Part shown: one piece after another, positions 11,785 to 23,399 of the stretch | Layout of the letters: each line of letters begins with the position of its first letter | How positions within the stretch are numbered: the stretch's first letter is position 1 | Translations under genes and position numbers: made by a program | Assembly (NCBI GenBank): GCA_958299035.1 | Contig: CATQJL010000112.1 | Coordinates: 50,698,491-50,762,490, forward strand | Reading direction: 5' to 3' | DNA: 64,000 nt | DNA from: Cylicocyclus nassatus | Taxonomy: Eukaryota; Nematoda; Chromadorea; Rhabditida; Strongylidae | The notes under the pieces: generated by a model | What the model was told of the DNA's origin: nothing | Seen by the model: the letters and a program-made list of their open reading frames with translations, nothing else | Databases searched by the model: none

Positions 11785-12704
11785 TTAGGTTGGTGCAAAA
11801 ATAATGAGCGTTTTTCTAGGACTTTTTTCGGGACAACTTTTCTCCATCAAACATCTTTATTTTTAACGGTTTTAGCACATTGTTAGAAAGCTCATTTCAT
11901 GCTCTATCTGACGATGTTCAAAAGGAACTTCTAGCCCACTCTGTTAAGAATTTATAGAGCTTCACATAATCGCACCCAAAATTAGATTTTCGTTGCATTT
12001 ATTTTCCTGGCCAGAATTTGAGCGCGAATGAAGGTGGTTTATCAAAAATTTATCCGCTATATGTAATGGAAATTGTCTACATTATGCATAATCAATCATA
12101 TTTTTTCAAGTTATCCAAAGTGAGATATCGGCGGCTTAACATGGGTACTGGTTGTGGTCATTTTAGAGCCCATAACTTTCTTTTGTAAAATGCAGTCGCT
12201 CAAACTTTGTTCATTTCTGTAAGCGTGAGAGTAGGAATCCTATTAGCAGTTTTTGCAAAAACATCCAGATGTTAAGTACGCAAAAAATTAGAAAATTCTA
12301 TACTTCGAGGTTTTGAGGTTTACTGAAAAAATGCTAAAAAAGTTGATATTTTTGAATTTCGATTTTTCCCTCTTCGCTAATCTTTTTTCTTTGAACCATT
12401 TCCATGTATATTTGTACTACTGGCTTGTGGCTACAAGATAGGCTGCTTGTAAATGGTAACAACAAAGTATGAAAGGAGTTATGTTCTGTCAAAAAACAAG
12501 GCTTCAGAAAAAAACTCTTTTTGTTTTTCGATCCATATTTTTCTGCCCATATGAGATATGAGTATAGTTCAATGTGCGCTGTACTGCGAAAGGTTCGCTG
12601 CATCTGATGGTCTTTATCACATTTCAAAATGTAGACTTTGTAGAAAGTTATAGCAAGTTAAAGTGAAAAATGGGAAAACGCTCATTATTTCTGCATCAAC
12701 CCAA
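11785..12704. mobile_element. Mariner-type non-autonomous element, 920 bp
   Basis: It starts TTAGGTTGGTGCAAAAATAA and ends with the inverted counterpart (..GCATCAACCCAA), flanked by TA on both sides (11783-11784 and 12705-12706). This terminal sequence is the well-known mariner end. No transposase frame is present; the 97-codon minus frame inside is not recognisable. It was inserted after the BEL/Pao LTR. Confidence 0.82.
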
Positions 12705-12819
12705 TATTTCTTGGACAGTCTGATTGTGCACGGGTCAGCTCCGCCTTATTACCTATATAAGAAGCCCGCGATTGTATTATAGGTTGCCTTCCCCGGTTCA
12801 ACACCGGGTTCGTCTCAAT

Positions 12820-12924
12820 CCTATTAGCAGTTTTTGCAAAAACATCCAGATGTTTAGTACGCAGAAAATTAGAAAATTCTATACTTCGAGGTTTTGAGGT
12901 TTACTGAAAAAATGCTAAAAATGC
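12820..12924. repeat. Copied mariner fragment inserted in the LTR with 7-bp target duplication
   Basis: 105 bp almost identical to 12239-12340, an internal part of the neighbouring mariner-type element. It is flanked by TCTCAAT on both sides (12813-12819 and 12925-12931) and lacks mariner termini. This looks like a templated insertion during repair. Confidence 0.78.
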
Positions 12925-13054
12925 TCTCAATAAACTATTCCAACGACTCCACTATCGTCATCGAGACATTGGTTTCCACCAAACCCTAGATTATGATAGT
13001 ATCCGAAAATGTCCAAATCTGCCCGGACGCTGCCTTTAATCATGGTGGGTATAC

Positions 13055-13215
13055 TTGGGTAATTCGATAATTTTTCATCGAATGAAAGATATCGAATGAA
13101 TGAATTTCGAATAAATTCGGAAAAACAAAAATATCGAATGAATGAATATCGAATATATTCGAACATTGGAAGTCGAATTTCGAATAAATATTCGAATGAT
13201 TTATCGAATAACTAA
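13055..13215. repeat. AT-rich array of TCGAAT/TTCGAATA motifs
   Basis: Dense irregular repeats of TCGAATGAATG, TTCGAATA and TATCGAATG. The same low-complexity motif reappears at 14755-15055, 45570-45870 and 49018-49310. The unit is self-complementary and can form cruciforms. Function unknown. Confidence 0.65.
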
Positions 13216-13285
13216 AGCAATCACATCTCAAACTTGCCGACATATCTGGCTAGAGCCGATCCAATCATAATCAGCCCTTTAGTAT

Positions 13286-13530
13286 CCCCTATACCAACTC
13301 CTAGCTCAAAATTTTCCAAAAATTGCTGAAATCAATAAAATAGATTTCGGTTTCAATCAGCACCCTCACTTACCCCTTTGTACCAACTCCCAAACTCGTA
13401 GCTCAAGATTTTCCAAAAATCAATAAAATCGATAAGGTAAGTTTTTGTTCATAAGCAGCACCCTCACTTACCCCCTTATACCAACTCCCAACTTCGTAGC
13501 TCAAGATTTTCCAAAAATTGATAAAATCGG
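13286..13530 (+). repeat. Three degenerate tandem units of about 85-100 bp
   Basis: The phrase CCCCTATACCAACTCC...TAGCTCAAGATTTTCC plus AATAAAAT recurs starting near 13286, 13372 and 13471. Units differ by small indels. No coding potential was recognised. Confidence 0.65.
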
Positions 13531-14754
13531 TCGGCAACTAGTCTATACATCAGCAAAAAGTCATATTTTACCCAGTATTGAACGATCCAAAAAAGCAGTC
13601 GATATGAATTTTTATACTGTGCCCAAAAGATTCTTCTTCATATGGTCTGAAAGAAATTGATGTACACCAGAATTAAATTTATTTCTTATCAGCATCAACA
13701 ATGTAAAAGCAAAGGGCTTGCTCTACTTTCTACATGATTGGGATACTTTTCTTCCACCGTACGGGTAAGAACCGCATCTGTACACTTTGATCCTGCGGCT
13801 TTGTTGGACAGCAGACCTTACTTGTCAGACTTCCACTAGATTTCAAAGACGTTTAGCAGAGTAAAGATAAAATTGGCTGGAGCTAAAATCTAAAAATGAG
13901 AAACATTGCAACTTCGTGTAAGCACCTAAGGAGCTGTTCGGATTCATAGCGCTAGGTGTGCGATCTTTTGAAGCAATAAGGTGGCCACATATGTACTTAA
14001 ATTCCACAAATGCTACGATACATTGCCTGTTCATCGGAGACTTTCGTCTTGTGTGGTATAAGCTAGTCGTGGACGAAGGCATGTGGTTTCCTCCGCGAAA
14101 CGAGCACGAATGCCCCTACAACCCCGGGCATATGTACTGCAGGCATTTCAGTGGCGACGTGGTATGGCAATACTCAAATTGTCCAAAACCTATTCTGAAA
14201 GTACAGAATGCAGGGCATTTATCTTTTTAGTATGTTGTACACGGTAAACATTTGTGGTAAGCTGCCATTACATCTGAAGACGTCTCGTAACTGGCAAATC
14301 GCGTACGGCGATCTAAACCGTCTAATCCTGCACTACAACTGCGATGTCCTTTACCCAATATACACCATTCGCAAAAAACTCCAATGTAACGAATAGGCAG
14401 TTTTGCAATGATTTATGCGAGCAAAGTGCTCACTAGTGTGGGCTTTGCGTACCGCAAGCATGAGCAATGCAAAGAAAGAAGAACAGCCATTTCAATTCAG
14501 TATGAACTCAGAACATGAGCTTGAATTTGATATCTTCTTTGCTGATTTGGTGCCAATAGCAGTGCGAACAATCTCATTGATTGAAAAAACATCAATCAAA
14601 ATCCACATATGATTTTTTACTGTAGCAAGCAGTCGGAAGAATACGACTCTCCATACAGTTCAAAGGTATGCCGGTTGCAAGAGATGCATTACCGAGTTCT
14701 GCGAAAAAAAAGCGGACGAAGTGAGCTTGATACTCAGCAGTTGGCTCTGCAACA
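13531..14754. other. Unassigned DNA between two TTCGAATA arrays
   Basis: It contains short plus-strand frames at 13958-14230 (rich in Trp, Cys and Tyr) and 14208-14396 that look more protein-like than their surroundings but were not recognised. Because similar arrays bracket it, the block may be the interior of a TIR element; convincing outer termini were not found. Confidence 0.3.
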
Positions 14755-15055
14755 AAGTCGAATAATCTGAATAAGGCGTACATTCGAATACGAACTCGAA
14801 TAAACATTCGAATAAAACATTCGAATAAAATCTATTCGAAACCCCGTTTTTTGATTATTCGAGTTTTCGAATAATATTCGAAACCCCGTTTTTTGATTAT
14901 TCGAGTTTTCGAATTTTATTCGAAATTCCGTTTTCTCAATTATTCGAGTTTCGAATATTATTCGAAAATGGAAGAACTCCGAATATCGAATTTCGAATAC
15001 GAATATATTCGAATGTTTTATTCGAATGATCGAATTTCTATTCGATTCGGACCCT
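14755..15055. repeat. TTCGAATA-rich array, second block
   Basis: Short repeats such as TTCGAATAAACATTCG and ATTCGAGTTTTCGAAT. One unit of about 55 bp beginning GAAACCCCGTTTTTTGATTA is tandemly duplicated (about 14838-14950). Roughly inverted relative to the block at 13055-13215. Confidence 0.65.
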
Positions 15056-15507
15056 AGTATAATGGTGGGTTTAAATGCATGGCGCTGTAGATTCCATAGG
15101 TCATAGCAAATACACCACGTCTGGCTTAAGCAAAGTGCGTTTAGGACCAGTTATGAAGTCTTAGCAGTGCCAGATCGCGCAGAGACTAAAATCGTGTGAG
15201 GTATGCCTTAGGCCATACGGCTATTATGGAACTCTTAATGTTATCTAGTTTATTTGTCAGAGAAATAAGAGAAGCAAGTATTAAAAACGCCTTATTCGGT
15301 AATGTTGATTGAAAAAGATAAATTTGAAAACTGGATATACATCAACAGGTGGATAAGAGTAGACATATATATTTGAGGTATTGAACGCTGTGCTTGCCGT
15401 AAAATTATGGCGGTATTTATACCACTGAAGATATGCACTATGCATGAGGTAGAAGTCATGCCACTCATAAGTGCCATAATGATCGGCATTCTTCCAATCG
15501 TGATTGT

Positions 15508-18500
15508 CTAGATTTTCGCTTTTTCTTTCAAGGCTTTCTCGACAAGTGCAGCTGCTCGGAGTGAAGTTCCCCAACCAACAGTAAATCCATGACCGCCGTG
15601 ACCATAATGATGCACAACCTGAACTTATATGTACGTTGGGCAATGCATAAATCAATGAAACATAGTGGTTACTTACTGTGTATGGCTTCCCATCTTTTGT
15701 TCGTCCCTCTAAACGCTCCACTCGGATACTAGGGCGTGCGGGCCGTAAATGGCACCATTCACCAAGCACTTTTGCACCCTTAAATCACAGCGACTACAGT
15801 AACATAATAGGAAAGCTCATTGGGCGCTTTCTTTCTTTCACATAACATTCGTTCTTCTCCAAAATTATGTTCAAAAGAGCAGATTACATTTGGAAAGGAC
15901 TTTCATTCACCAGGTATTCAGTCCAAAGGGGCTATCGTTCTTCTGGCCGAAAAGACACTGAAGTTGCGACGTATTTTTTAGTCGACGTTTCGTTTTTTAG
16001 GGTTTTTTTTACGTCTTGGGTTTAGGGTCAAAGGGGACTTCGTGCGAAATTCCCAAAATCAAAGGGAACCTCGTTTGAAATTTCCCTGGCCAGCTCTTGC
16101 CTAGCCCTGGCAATAATTAACTTGGCGTGGGTATAAATGGGCACAGCCTCCATTGCAAGTTTCAAACTATCGGCAAATTCCGAGTATGGAGGGGAAAAAA
16201 TTCAGCTTGATCAAAGTGGAGTGCAAAAATTTATCAAAAAAGCTGCTCCAAAGACCAAAAATGAGCTATAATGAAAAAGGTTGCGCTATGTGGTGACTTC
16301 ATTTTAGGGATGGCTTTACTTACGAATTAGAGAAATGTGATACCCACGGAAAATGATGGAAATCCATAATGACGCCCTCCAACTCAGTGAACTAAAGATT
16401 TCCAATATCTTGTAACGAAAGCGATGATTGTCTCGCATCACCTGGGTAGATAGATAATCGTGCGAAATTCCCAAAGATCTTGTTCAATTTTTTTCACTGA
16501 AATTGCTTGCTTCACAGATTTGCACAAAGTTTGGGATATTGCTTGTGTGACATGCCTAAGCGAGATGCTATTTTTTGGCTCCCTAATTCGTTCGCTCGAG
16601 AATGATTCGAATGATTTTTTGATTTTTACAAACTGTCTAAGCATCCTTTTCGGGATGAAAAAAAGGGATCGTGATATTTTCAATCAGTCGCTTTGTTGTT
16701 GCCACTCACGCCTTGGGAAGCAGCAAAAGGTGGATGAATGTTGTATCACTTTCTACGAAGTCGATTTTGTGTGCTAGGAGGATGTTTGCTTTAGCTTCAT
16801 AATTGTTGAGAAAAAAGTCCGTTGCCAACAAATTAATCATCGTATTGCTAAAATTCGTTTTCGAGAAAGTTTCTTCTTACAAGGGAAGTATGTTTAATCG
16901 AAGTGGCCTTTTAGATGTATGCCTTATTGAAGGGCATAAAAAGTTAATTCCAGATTTGGCTCCCTATCTGCGCAACATCTATGGACGAGCAGGTATGAGC
17001 GTATCGGAGCAAAAAATTGCATGTGCTCAAATAAAGCAGGCAAGTGTGGTAAATAGTTTGGTTTTTATCTTAGAGTATTTATCGAATAAGGTGATTTGAT
17101 GATCGTCACTGTCCCATTAGGGCGCTAGCAAAAATATTACGGCTATTTTTGTTCTTCTTGCACATTTGATTTTTGCTCCATTAATTGCTCAAAACTCCTT
17201 GTCCACAAATGTTCCGCACGCAATGAAGTCAGATTTGAAATTAGTGTTTTATGCCCTAAAATACGGTATACATCCCATCCATAAAGACTGCTTCGACTAA
17301 ACATGCTTTCCTTGCTAGTAAGAAATCGTGTTCACGAACTGTTATCGCTTTGAATGGGTGGATCCACAAAAATCCGGGCATAGGCTTTGGTTAATGGCAA
17401 AACTTACTTTCATAGGAGGATGTAGCTTTTCATAGCGTTGCCAAATGTCGCGTCTGTCCTCTTCCGTGATTAATGTATCGAAGCGACTCGATTCCTTTAC
17501 CGTACCGAGTACGACACTGTGATTTCTGCAAACATTTTGTGCATACACATCTAATGTAAACTGTACACTATGAACTTAGAACAGGGACTTTTTTTCAGAG
17601 TCTTGCTTGATGGACGATTGTCATAGATTTTTATTTACTGACGTATGACCAATATAGCAAACTTCGTTAAATTGAATTTTTCAAATTTCAAAAATTCAAT
17701 TTCTTTAGTGTTTATCGGCGGTGATATACCACCCTTTTTCTGAGACTTTTGTAAAAAAATAAAAATTGATATCTTACTTTGGAATGGTAAAAGTAGCCAG
17801 ACCACGGTAGTTGAAGTGCTTATGCCATGGAGCTTCAACCTATAAAATCTCATTATGTTACAAACACAGTAATGTAATTCCAAACACCTGAAACACGACT
17901 CCTCGAATAGGATACACGGTAGAATCATCTCCAGCCAACTTACCAGCATTCAGTCCTGCACAATTTACTACAACATTGAAACCTTCGTCAGCAAGCTACA
18001 AAAAACCCTTGAAAACGTTGTCTTTTGGTCCTGGTCTTAACTCACCTCCACAACGCTGGCAATCTTCCTTTGCTTGAAAATTACTCCACTTTTCACTAAC
18101 TGCTCTTTTAGGAAAGGTACGTAACGATTTCCCTCGGCAGCAAAAGAAGAGAAATGTATTGCATATCTGATAGTAAAAAAAAGTTATTCAGCTCTTGCCC
18201 TTCCTAGCCGTAATTATCAGATTAATATTAGGTTGTTGCATAAGTTCTGTCCGATTTGAATTTTTTGAGTTCAAAATGTCATAACTTCTTTCAAAGTCAA
18301 CTTTTTTTTAAGATCTTAGATTCTTCGTGATGAGCAATTCCTTCGCTATCAGCTGCAGAAGAAGCAATAATGCAAAAAATTTACAGCGTTTTTCTTCAAA
18401 CCTTTCTTATTTGACACCAGTGCGTCACCTCTGCTTCGCAGAGGCTCGCACTGGCTCTACTATCTATGTGCCTTACTCATTCTCGTAAAATCGTGGCACT

Positions 18501-21500
18501 GGAACTCACCGCGCTATGCCGACTACCACGAATAGAATGTAAACAACCACTCATTTAGAAAGTTTTTTCACGTGAGATCGGTGATTTCGCGTGGATGAAA
18601 CTTTTCGCAGGAAGAAAAACGCAAATTTGAATAGGTTTTCGGATCTGTCATGGCTTGATAGTCGCCATAGAGGTAATAGTAACCGTGAGTTATATCTCTG
18701 TGTGAAAATCTTCTCAAACGCTTAGCTAGAACGTTGGCAAATTGACCATTTACACAACCAATTCTTTCTGGCGCCGTTTTCGTTATGTAGTAAACTTTCG
18801 ACCACTTTTCCTGCTAAGCTCTAGCGCTTGCACATTTGCTTACCAAACTCATCCGCGACTCTGCAAAAAGTAATGATACGGACCGAATTTTGCGGTACAG
18901 AAGTCAGGTGGACCCGTTTGGCGCGCAATTTCTGAGGGATCCACTGAACGAATCTGCTCGTGCTTTTGCATGTTGGACTTTCATGCGAATAGCATGCACT
19001 GTGCAAAATTTGAGCCCAGGAGGTCGGCTGGGACACGCTCTACGAATTTCGTAACAGACACACTCACACACACACACACACAAAGTCACGTAAACATCCT
19101 TAGCCCGTTATTATAAGTTATGATGGCAGTGCTCCCTTATGAGAATTGATAGGCATCTTGTCCAACAATGGATAAATAAACTTTCTTAGATTATTTTGCA
19201 CCATGAAAGAGCCCCAAGGGTCTGCGCTGCCGAGAGATTTTCTGACCGAACAAAAAATTAGCCACTTTTTGACCTCGCTTCAGCGCATGTGTGCATGCCT
19301 ATTTACAAGTTATGAAAATTTTACAGTTGACGTGAGCACCGAAATAAAATTGGTGGATGATCTCTGCTAGCCCTTGCTTTGCTCTAGCATTTCCCACTTT
19401 GGAGTCGTCGATTACTTCTATTCGCAGAAAGTTATAGCATGTAAAACATCTGTACAGAAAATTGATGTTTGACAATAAATTTTACTAGCAAGACGTTTTC
19501 TTCATGAAACTGAACTTATGCGTATGCTAGCCTATCACAATCTTATTCCGCAACCAATTAAAAAACTTGACATGAAGGGCGCATTCTGGAGATTTTCTCG
19601 CGAGAACGTATTTCTAGGGTAAGAACGTACCTCGGCCACTTGGAGATTTTAGGCCTGAAATCTCCTTACACTAAGAAAATTGTTGAAATTTGATATGCTT
19701 TAGAAAGCGCAAGAAAAGCACTTTTTAATGATACTAACAATACCGCATTCGAGATGATTCTCTTAGAACAGCTGCTTCAAACATGAGGCAAAAAAAATCG
19801 GACAGAACTTATGCAACAACCTAATACATAAAATTGCAACAAAAACTATGAATTTTCCTAATTCTCCAGCTTCAAAAGAAATTGTGCAGTTTGATACAAG
19901 ATAGAAGAAGAAATCTTGCGCTTTCTTAAGATATTCGATTATGATTCTTGTTGGCATAATGGCAACAAGAATCTTGATCAAAAATTGAGAGAAAAATTCA
20001 AAAAGCGGTTTTTAGGTTTCAATAGCTCATATTGGTAACGTCCACTAAAAGATAATTTTAGTTTTTTTCGGTTTCTTTACCTAGATGAAAAAAATACGCC
20101 CCAATTTGAAAAGGCGCTGATTTGATGTTTCTACAAATCATTGTCATTTTTAAATTCTTTTGCACCTTTTCAGTTTTGTTTTAATCGGAATCTCTGACAT
20201 GTTCAAATACAATATTTATCCATAGATATAATCAAGAAAGAAAATGATTTATTCGGCGCTACACCACCGCGGGCAGATATCATTTTTATGGGAATTCCGC
20301 AAAAACTTCTCAAGACATCTGCTTACCAAAAGTACAAGTTGCTAGCTTTGGAGAATGACATGGTCAGCAAAAGTCTTGTTTTATATTGCCCACTGAAGCT
20401 TTTTCATTATTCAAATTATTTTTGAGATCACGTGGATGCATGCCATACCATTTGGTTCAACTGGCTTGGCTTCGGGAAGGAGGGGCTTCGTGCCATAACC
20501 AAGGATAGCTAATGAACAGAGAGCACTCGAGCGAGAGAGACGCAGGTGCGCCAGGGCGCGAGCGGCCTTAATTAGGTCATAAAGCTCCCCTTCCCGAAGC
20601 CAAGCCAGTTGAATTAAACATTACATGGGATCCTGTCCCTCCCTCCCCCCCCCCCCCCCACCCCATTGATTCCATCTTTACGAAATTCTTTTATGTATCA
20701 AAATTCTCACTTTGATGGATCCGGAAACAAGCTGTTCCTTTCCCTGTCGCTCATAAAACGAAAATTATATACGATGTCTCCATAAGCTTCTTCCTAGACC
20801 TATGGAGTTACATATCAGAGCTAGGTAGTGCAAGATCAACACCTTACCTGTCTATCCAACTCTTCTTTAGAATCAGACTGAATGTGACCTGACAACAGTT
20901 TGACGCCGGTTACAATGCCAGGAATTTGACGACACAAATCAGCGTACCATTCAAAAGTTGCCCTGGCATCTTCTCTGAAGCTTTTTCAAAAATCACGTAT
21001 ATGAAATTACCCTAATATTTTGAAAATCATGCCTCTCCTTATTCTGACTTTTGAAGGTCGATTCAGCACAGTACCCACCTGTCATCTATATTATCAAATC
21101 TGAATAGGCCAGCTGGCATAGCTGAGCATGTATCCTCAAAAGGCCGGTCATGGAAGACTGTGATCTAAACTTAATTGTATCATTGTAAAAGTAGCAATGG
21201 AAAAAACATGCAGTAGTGCTCTCCTCCCCTCCTCCCCTCCCCCCCTACAATTTTATGTAATCTACTAGCTAGAGATTGTACGTGGTAGTAATGGATATAG
21301 TAGACTACCAGTGCTTCACCTCTGCTTCGCAGAGGTTCGCACTGGCCATCATGAAAAGTATAGGTAAACTTACGTAATGATCTTGGCCTTCACCATTCTT
21401 TGATGGAGGAGACCGCAAAGTAATTACAAAAATGAACCTTACTTGCTTTGCGACTCTCACATGCATTTAAGCAATGTAAATCATTCCTCACTGTAATTTC

Positions 21501-23330
21501 GTAACGGACAAACTCCACACAACTTCAGATTAAGCCGCTTATTATAAGTCATGATATTTGAATCTATACACCGAACTCAGAAAGCTATTAAGCTGGAAAG
21601 AAAAGAATGCCGTTTTTTTAACTGCAGAGCAACAGGACGAATCGGAAAAAAAGTATTTGTATATCGTTCGATAGAGCAAAGCAAGCTCGACAAAATGACA
21701 TCCGAATATTGGCTCAAATCGTGGTTTATGCAAAGTTCAAAGCCAAAATATAAGATCAACTCATAGCGCCAAAAATCGGATTTTCGCTCCAAAAAAATCC
21801 CACGAGTCTCTCATTCGCTCAAGCTTGTAGCAGACACATGTGAACTTTCCATATTTTTTCGCGATTAGAAGTCAGGAAAATTGAAAAACGCAAAATGGTA
21901 AAGTCCGCCCCTAGTAGTTGTGGGCTCCGCCCATATATGCAGTTGTGTACACTACAAATGCGAGACCTCAATTATGAAATTTGAGCGTTCGATGAGAAAT
22001 ACTAATTTTAGCTGAAAAATCCGAAAAAAGCGACATTCATTTTTTCCAGCCTAATAATAATTCGAAATCTTTCATGATTGGAATTGAAATCATCTTTCCA
22101 TTACGAAAACCATCCCAGCCTTCGATGTGCTGCAGTCAAACATTGAAGTATTAGGTGGTTACACAAGTCTTGTTGCACTTCAATTTCTTACGACGATAAG
22201 TCGTGAACTTCATAATTTTAACGGGGCTCCAGGGTACCACTCGATAGAGCAAAGCAAGCTCTACAAAATGGTATGCAAAGTTTTGCAGCAGCTCCGAACC
22301 ACCGTAAGTTTGCATCCGGAGTGTGAGTCGCACTGAAGGCTCAAAAAATTGGGAAAAATTCATATTGTTGTTCAAAATAATTCTTTGCATCTCCAACTTA
22401 TTCATACAGAACGCACACCAAATCAGACACTCATACTTACCGTTGCGGTATTCTTTCCTCATCTAGAAATTGAGAAAATGAAAATTTTCTTTGTTTTTAC
22501 AAAGCGGAGCTATGCTGTTTTCATGTAGCTGTATACTACAAGCGTTTAGAAGTATACTTGTAAATTTTTAGCTTTTCAGAAGCCTTATTCTTCAAGAAAT
22601 AGCAATTTTAGCTTTTTTCGGGTGTTAATGCTAAATCAGGTAATTCTCAAAACTGGGAATTCTGAAAAGCTGAAACTTTACGGTTACACTTCCACGGGCT
22701 CGTAGTGTACAGCTACATGAATAAAAACAGCATAGCTTCATTTTTGTAAAAACAAGAAAATTTTTGTTTTCTCGATTTCTAGATGAGAAAAAAATACAGC
22801 AACGTTACATATGAGTGTCTGATGCAGTGTGCATTTTTTATGAGCAAGTTGGAGATTCGTAGGATTTTTTTTTGAACAAAGATATGAATTTTTCGCGACT
22901 TTATGAGCCTTCAGTGGGACTCACACTCCGTATGCAAACAATGGATCGACTTTGCTCTATCGAATGTACCCTGGAGCCTTGTAAAGAATATGAGGTGTAT
23001 GACTTATTGCCCTAAGAAGTTAAAGTGTAACAAGACTTATGTAACAACAACGTAATGTTTGTTCCACCCTGAAAAAAGCATTTTGTCGCAGTTTGCAGCG
23101 AGACGTATTGTGATTAACGCCTATAAAATTCTCGGGCATTGAATTTTGAAAAGGTTGCTGGTGAAAAATCTCTTGTCTCTGAAATGCCTTGAAAACCCAC
23201 ATATATGTGATGTCTTAGCATCAACCGAGGCGATACTTTTACTCACGTCTATATCCGGCCGAATCCTTCTTATAGCAAGAGCAGTTGATGTACCAATTAC
23301 ACCTTCGCCAATTATAGCTATAGATGTCAT
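15508..23330 (-). CDS. DDO: D-aspartate oxidase / D-amino-acid oxidase, 10 exons, 333 aa
   Basis: FAD-dependent oxidase converting D-amino acids (probably acidic ones) to 2-oxo acids, ammonia and H2O2. Minus-strand exons in order: 23330-23247, 21164-21079, 20974-20848, 20793-20711, 18166-18046, 17995-17888, 17839-17778, 17525-17408, 15778-15677, 15618-15508. All splice phases agree and the sum is 1002 nt. Visible signatures: the N-terminal nucleotide-binding GEGVIG (residues 8-13), a PAGLFR segment, VNCAGLNAG, TIPKNHSVVLGTV, the substrate-binding LRPARP (274-279) and HHYGHGGHGFTVGWG near the C-terminus. The family length is about 330-350 aa, so the gene is complete. By eye the sequence follows Caenorhabditis D-aspartate oxidase more closely than D-amino-acid oxidase; specificity is not proven. 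The C-terminus Ala-Lys-Ile is only a weak peroxisomal-signal look-alike. Start 23330 was chosen because the family begins right there; an upstream in-frame Met at 23375 exists. Transposons fill the introns at 15779-17407, 18167-20710 and 21165-23246. A minus-strand AATAAA lies at 15254-15249. Confidence 0.93.
15779..17407. other. Large oxidase intron, mostly unassigned
   Basis: It contains a direct repeat of AAGGGGACTTCGTGCGAAAT-like text (near 16030 and 16055) and a 98-codon plus-strand frame at 16803-17099 with fairly balanced composition that was not recognised. It lies inside an intron on the opposite strand, so it could be a nested gene or a transposon relic. No splice or poly-A support was found. 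Confidence 0.35.
18228..19824. mobile_element. Mariner-type TIR element in an oxidase intron, 1597 bp
   Basis: It begins TTAGGTTGTTGCATAAGTTC and ends with the inverted counterpart; both ends share about 30 bp including GTTCTGTCCGATTT. Flanked by TA (18226-18227 and 19825-19826). Internally it holds a 38-bp hairpin at about 18417-18454, a (CA)n run at 19060-19082 and short non-coding frames. No transposase was seen, so it is non-autonomous. Confidence 0.8.
18417..18454. repeat. 38-bp hairpin, copy 1
   Basis: CCAGTGCGTCACCTCTG, the loop CTTCG, then the complementary CAGAGGCTCGCACTGG. A second copy with few changes lies at about 21310-21347, also in an oxidase intron. Text downstream of each (..CGTAACnGACA.., ..TTATTATAAGT..ATGAT) is also shared, so both derive from one repeat family. 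Confidence 0.65.
20456..20613. mobile_element. Short TIR element (MITE), about 158 bp
   Basis: Inverted ends TTCAACTGGCTTGGCTTCGG / CCGAAGCCAAGCCAGTTGAA, nearly perfect over about 30 bp and extending through GGGAAGG..GGGG. Located in the same oxidase intron, about 100 bp beyond exon 4. Non-coding. The family is unknown. Confidence 0.75.
21300..21545. repeat. Fragment related to the interior of the 18228-19824 element
   Basis: It shares the 38-bp hairpin (21310-21347), the CGTAACGGACAAACTCCACAC tract (compare 19048) and the CGCTTATTATAAGTCATGAT tract (compare 19107) in the same order. Solo internal sequence in a different intron of the same gene. Confidence 0.5.
22151..23055. mobile_element. 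Mariner-like foldback element in oxidase intron 1, 905 bp
   Basis: Nearly the whole length is an inverted repeat: the left half from TTAGGTGGTTACACAAGTCT pairs with the right half ending near 23055, centre near 22610. It carries the internal motif GATAGAGCAAAGCAAGCTC (22244) found in other foldbacks of this window (47150, 62206 and near 21670). Left flank TA; the right flank has changed to TG. No transposase. Confidence 0.75.
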
Positions 23331-23399
23331 ACTGCAACTAAATACTCGGAAAGAAAAACAAAAAAGGATTTGCAAGCATTAGATTTTTACAGTGTCCTA

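Larger units (their letters stand above)
7382..12983 (+). mobile_element. Degenerate BEL/Pao LTR retrotransposon with nested insertions
   Basis: Two LTRs in direct orientation (7382-7722, and 11608-12983 after removing two insertions) flank about 3.9 kb. The 5-bp direct repeat CCCTA (7377-7381 and 12984-12988) sits exactly outside both ends. The internal region holds decayed gag and protease pieces of BEL/Pao type, in the same orientation as the LTRs. Reverse transcriptase, RNase H and integrase are missing, so the copy is dead. The primer-binding site probably starts at 7724 (TGGTGCATCGACC). Insertions inside: a palindromic MITE at 10831-11063, a mariner-type element at 11785-12704 and a copied fragment at 12820-12924. 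A second LTR-start-like segment at about 11450 precedes the 3' LTR, hinting at a partial internal duplication. Confidence 0.85.
11608..12983 (+). repeat. 3' LTR of the BEL/Pao element, interrupted twice
   Basis: It matches the 5' LTR from TGTTGATGATTT to CCACCAAA. A mariner-type element splits it at 11785-12704 (TA duplicated). A 105-bp insert at 12820-12924 is flanked by the 7-bp direct repeat TCTCAAT. Removing both with their duplications restores 342 bp. Confidence 0.8.

Noticed and set aside
18904..19089. Cys/Val-rich minus-strand frame over the (CA)n tract
   Set aside because: Translation of a dinucleotide microsatellite.
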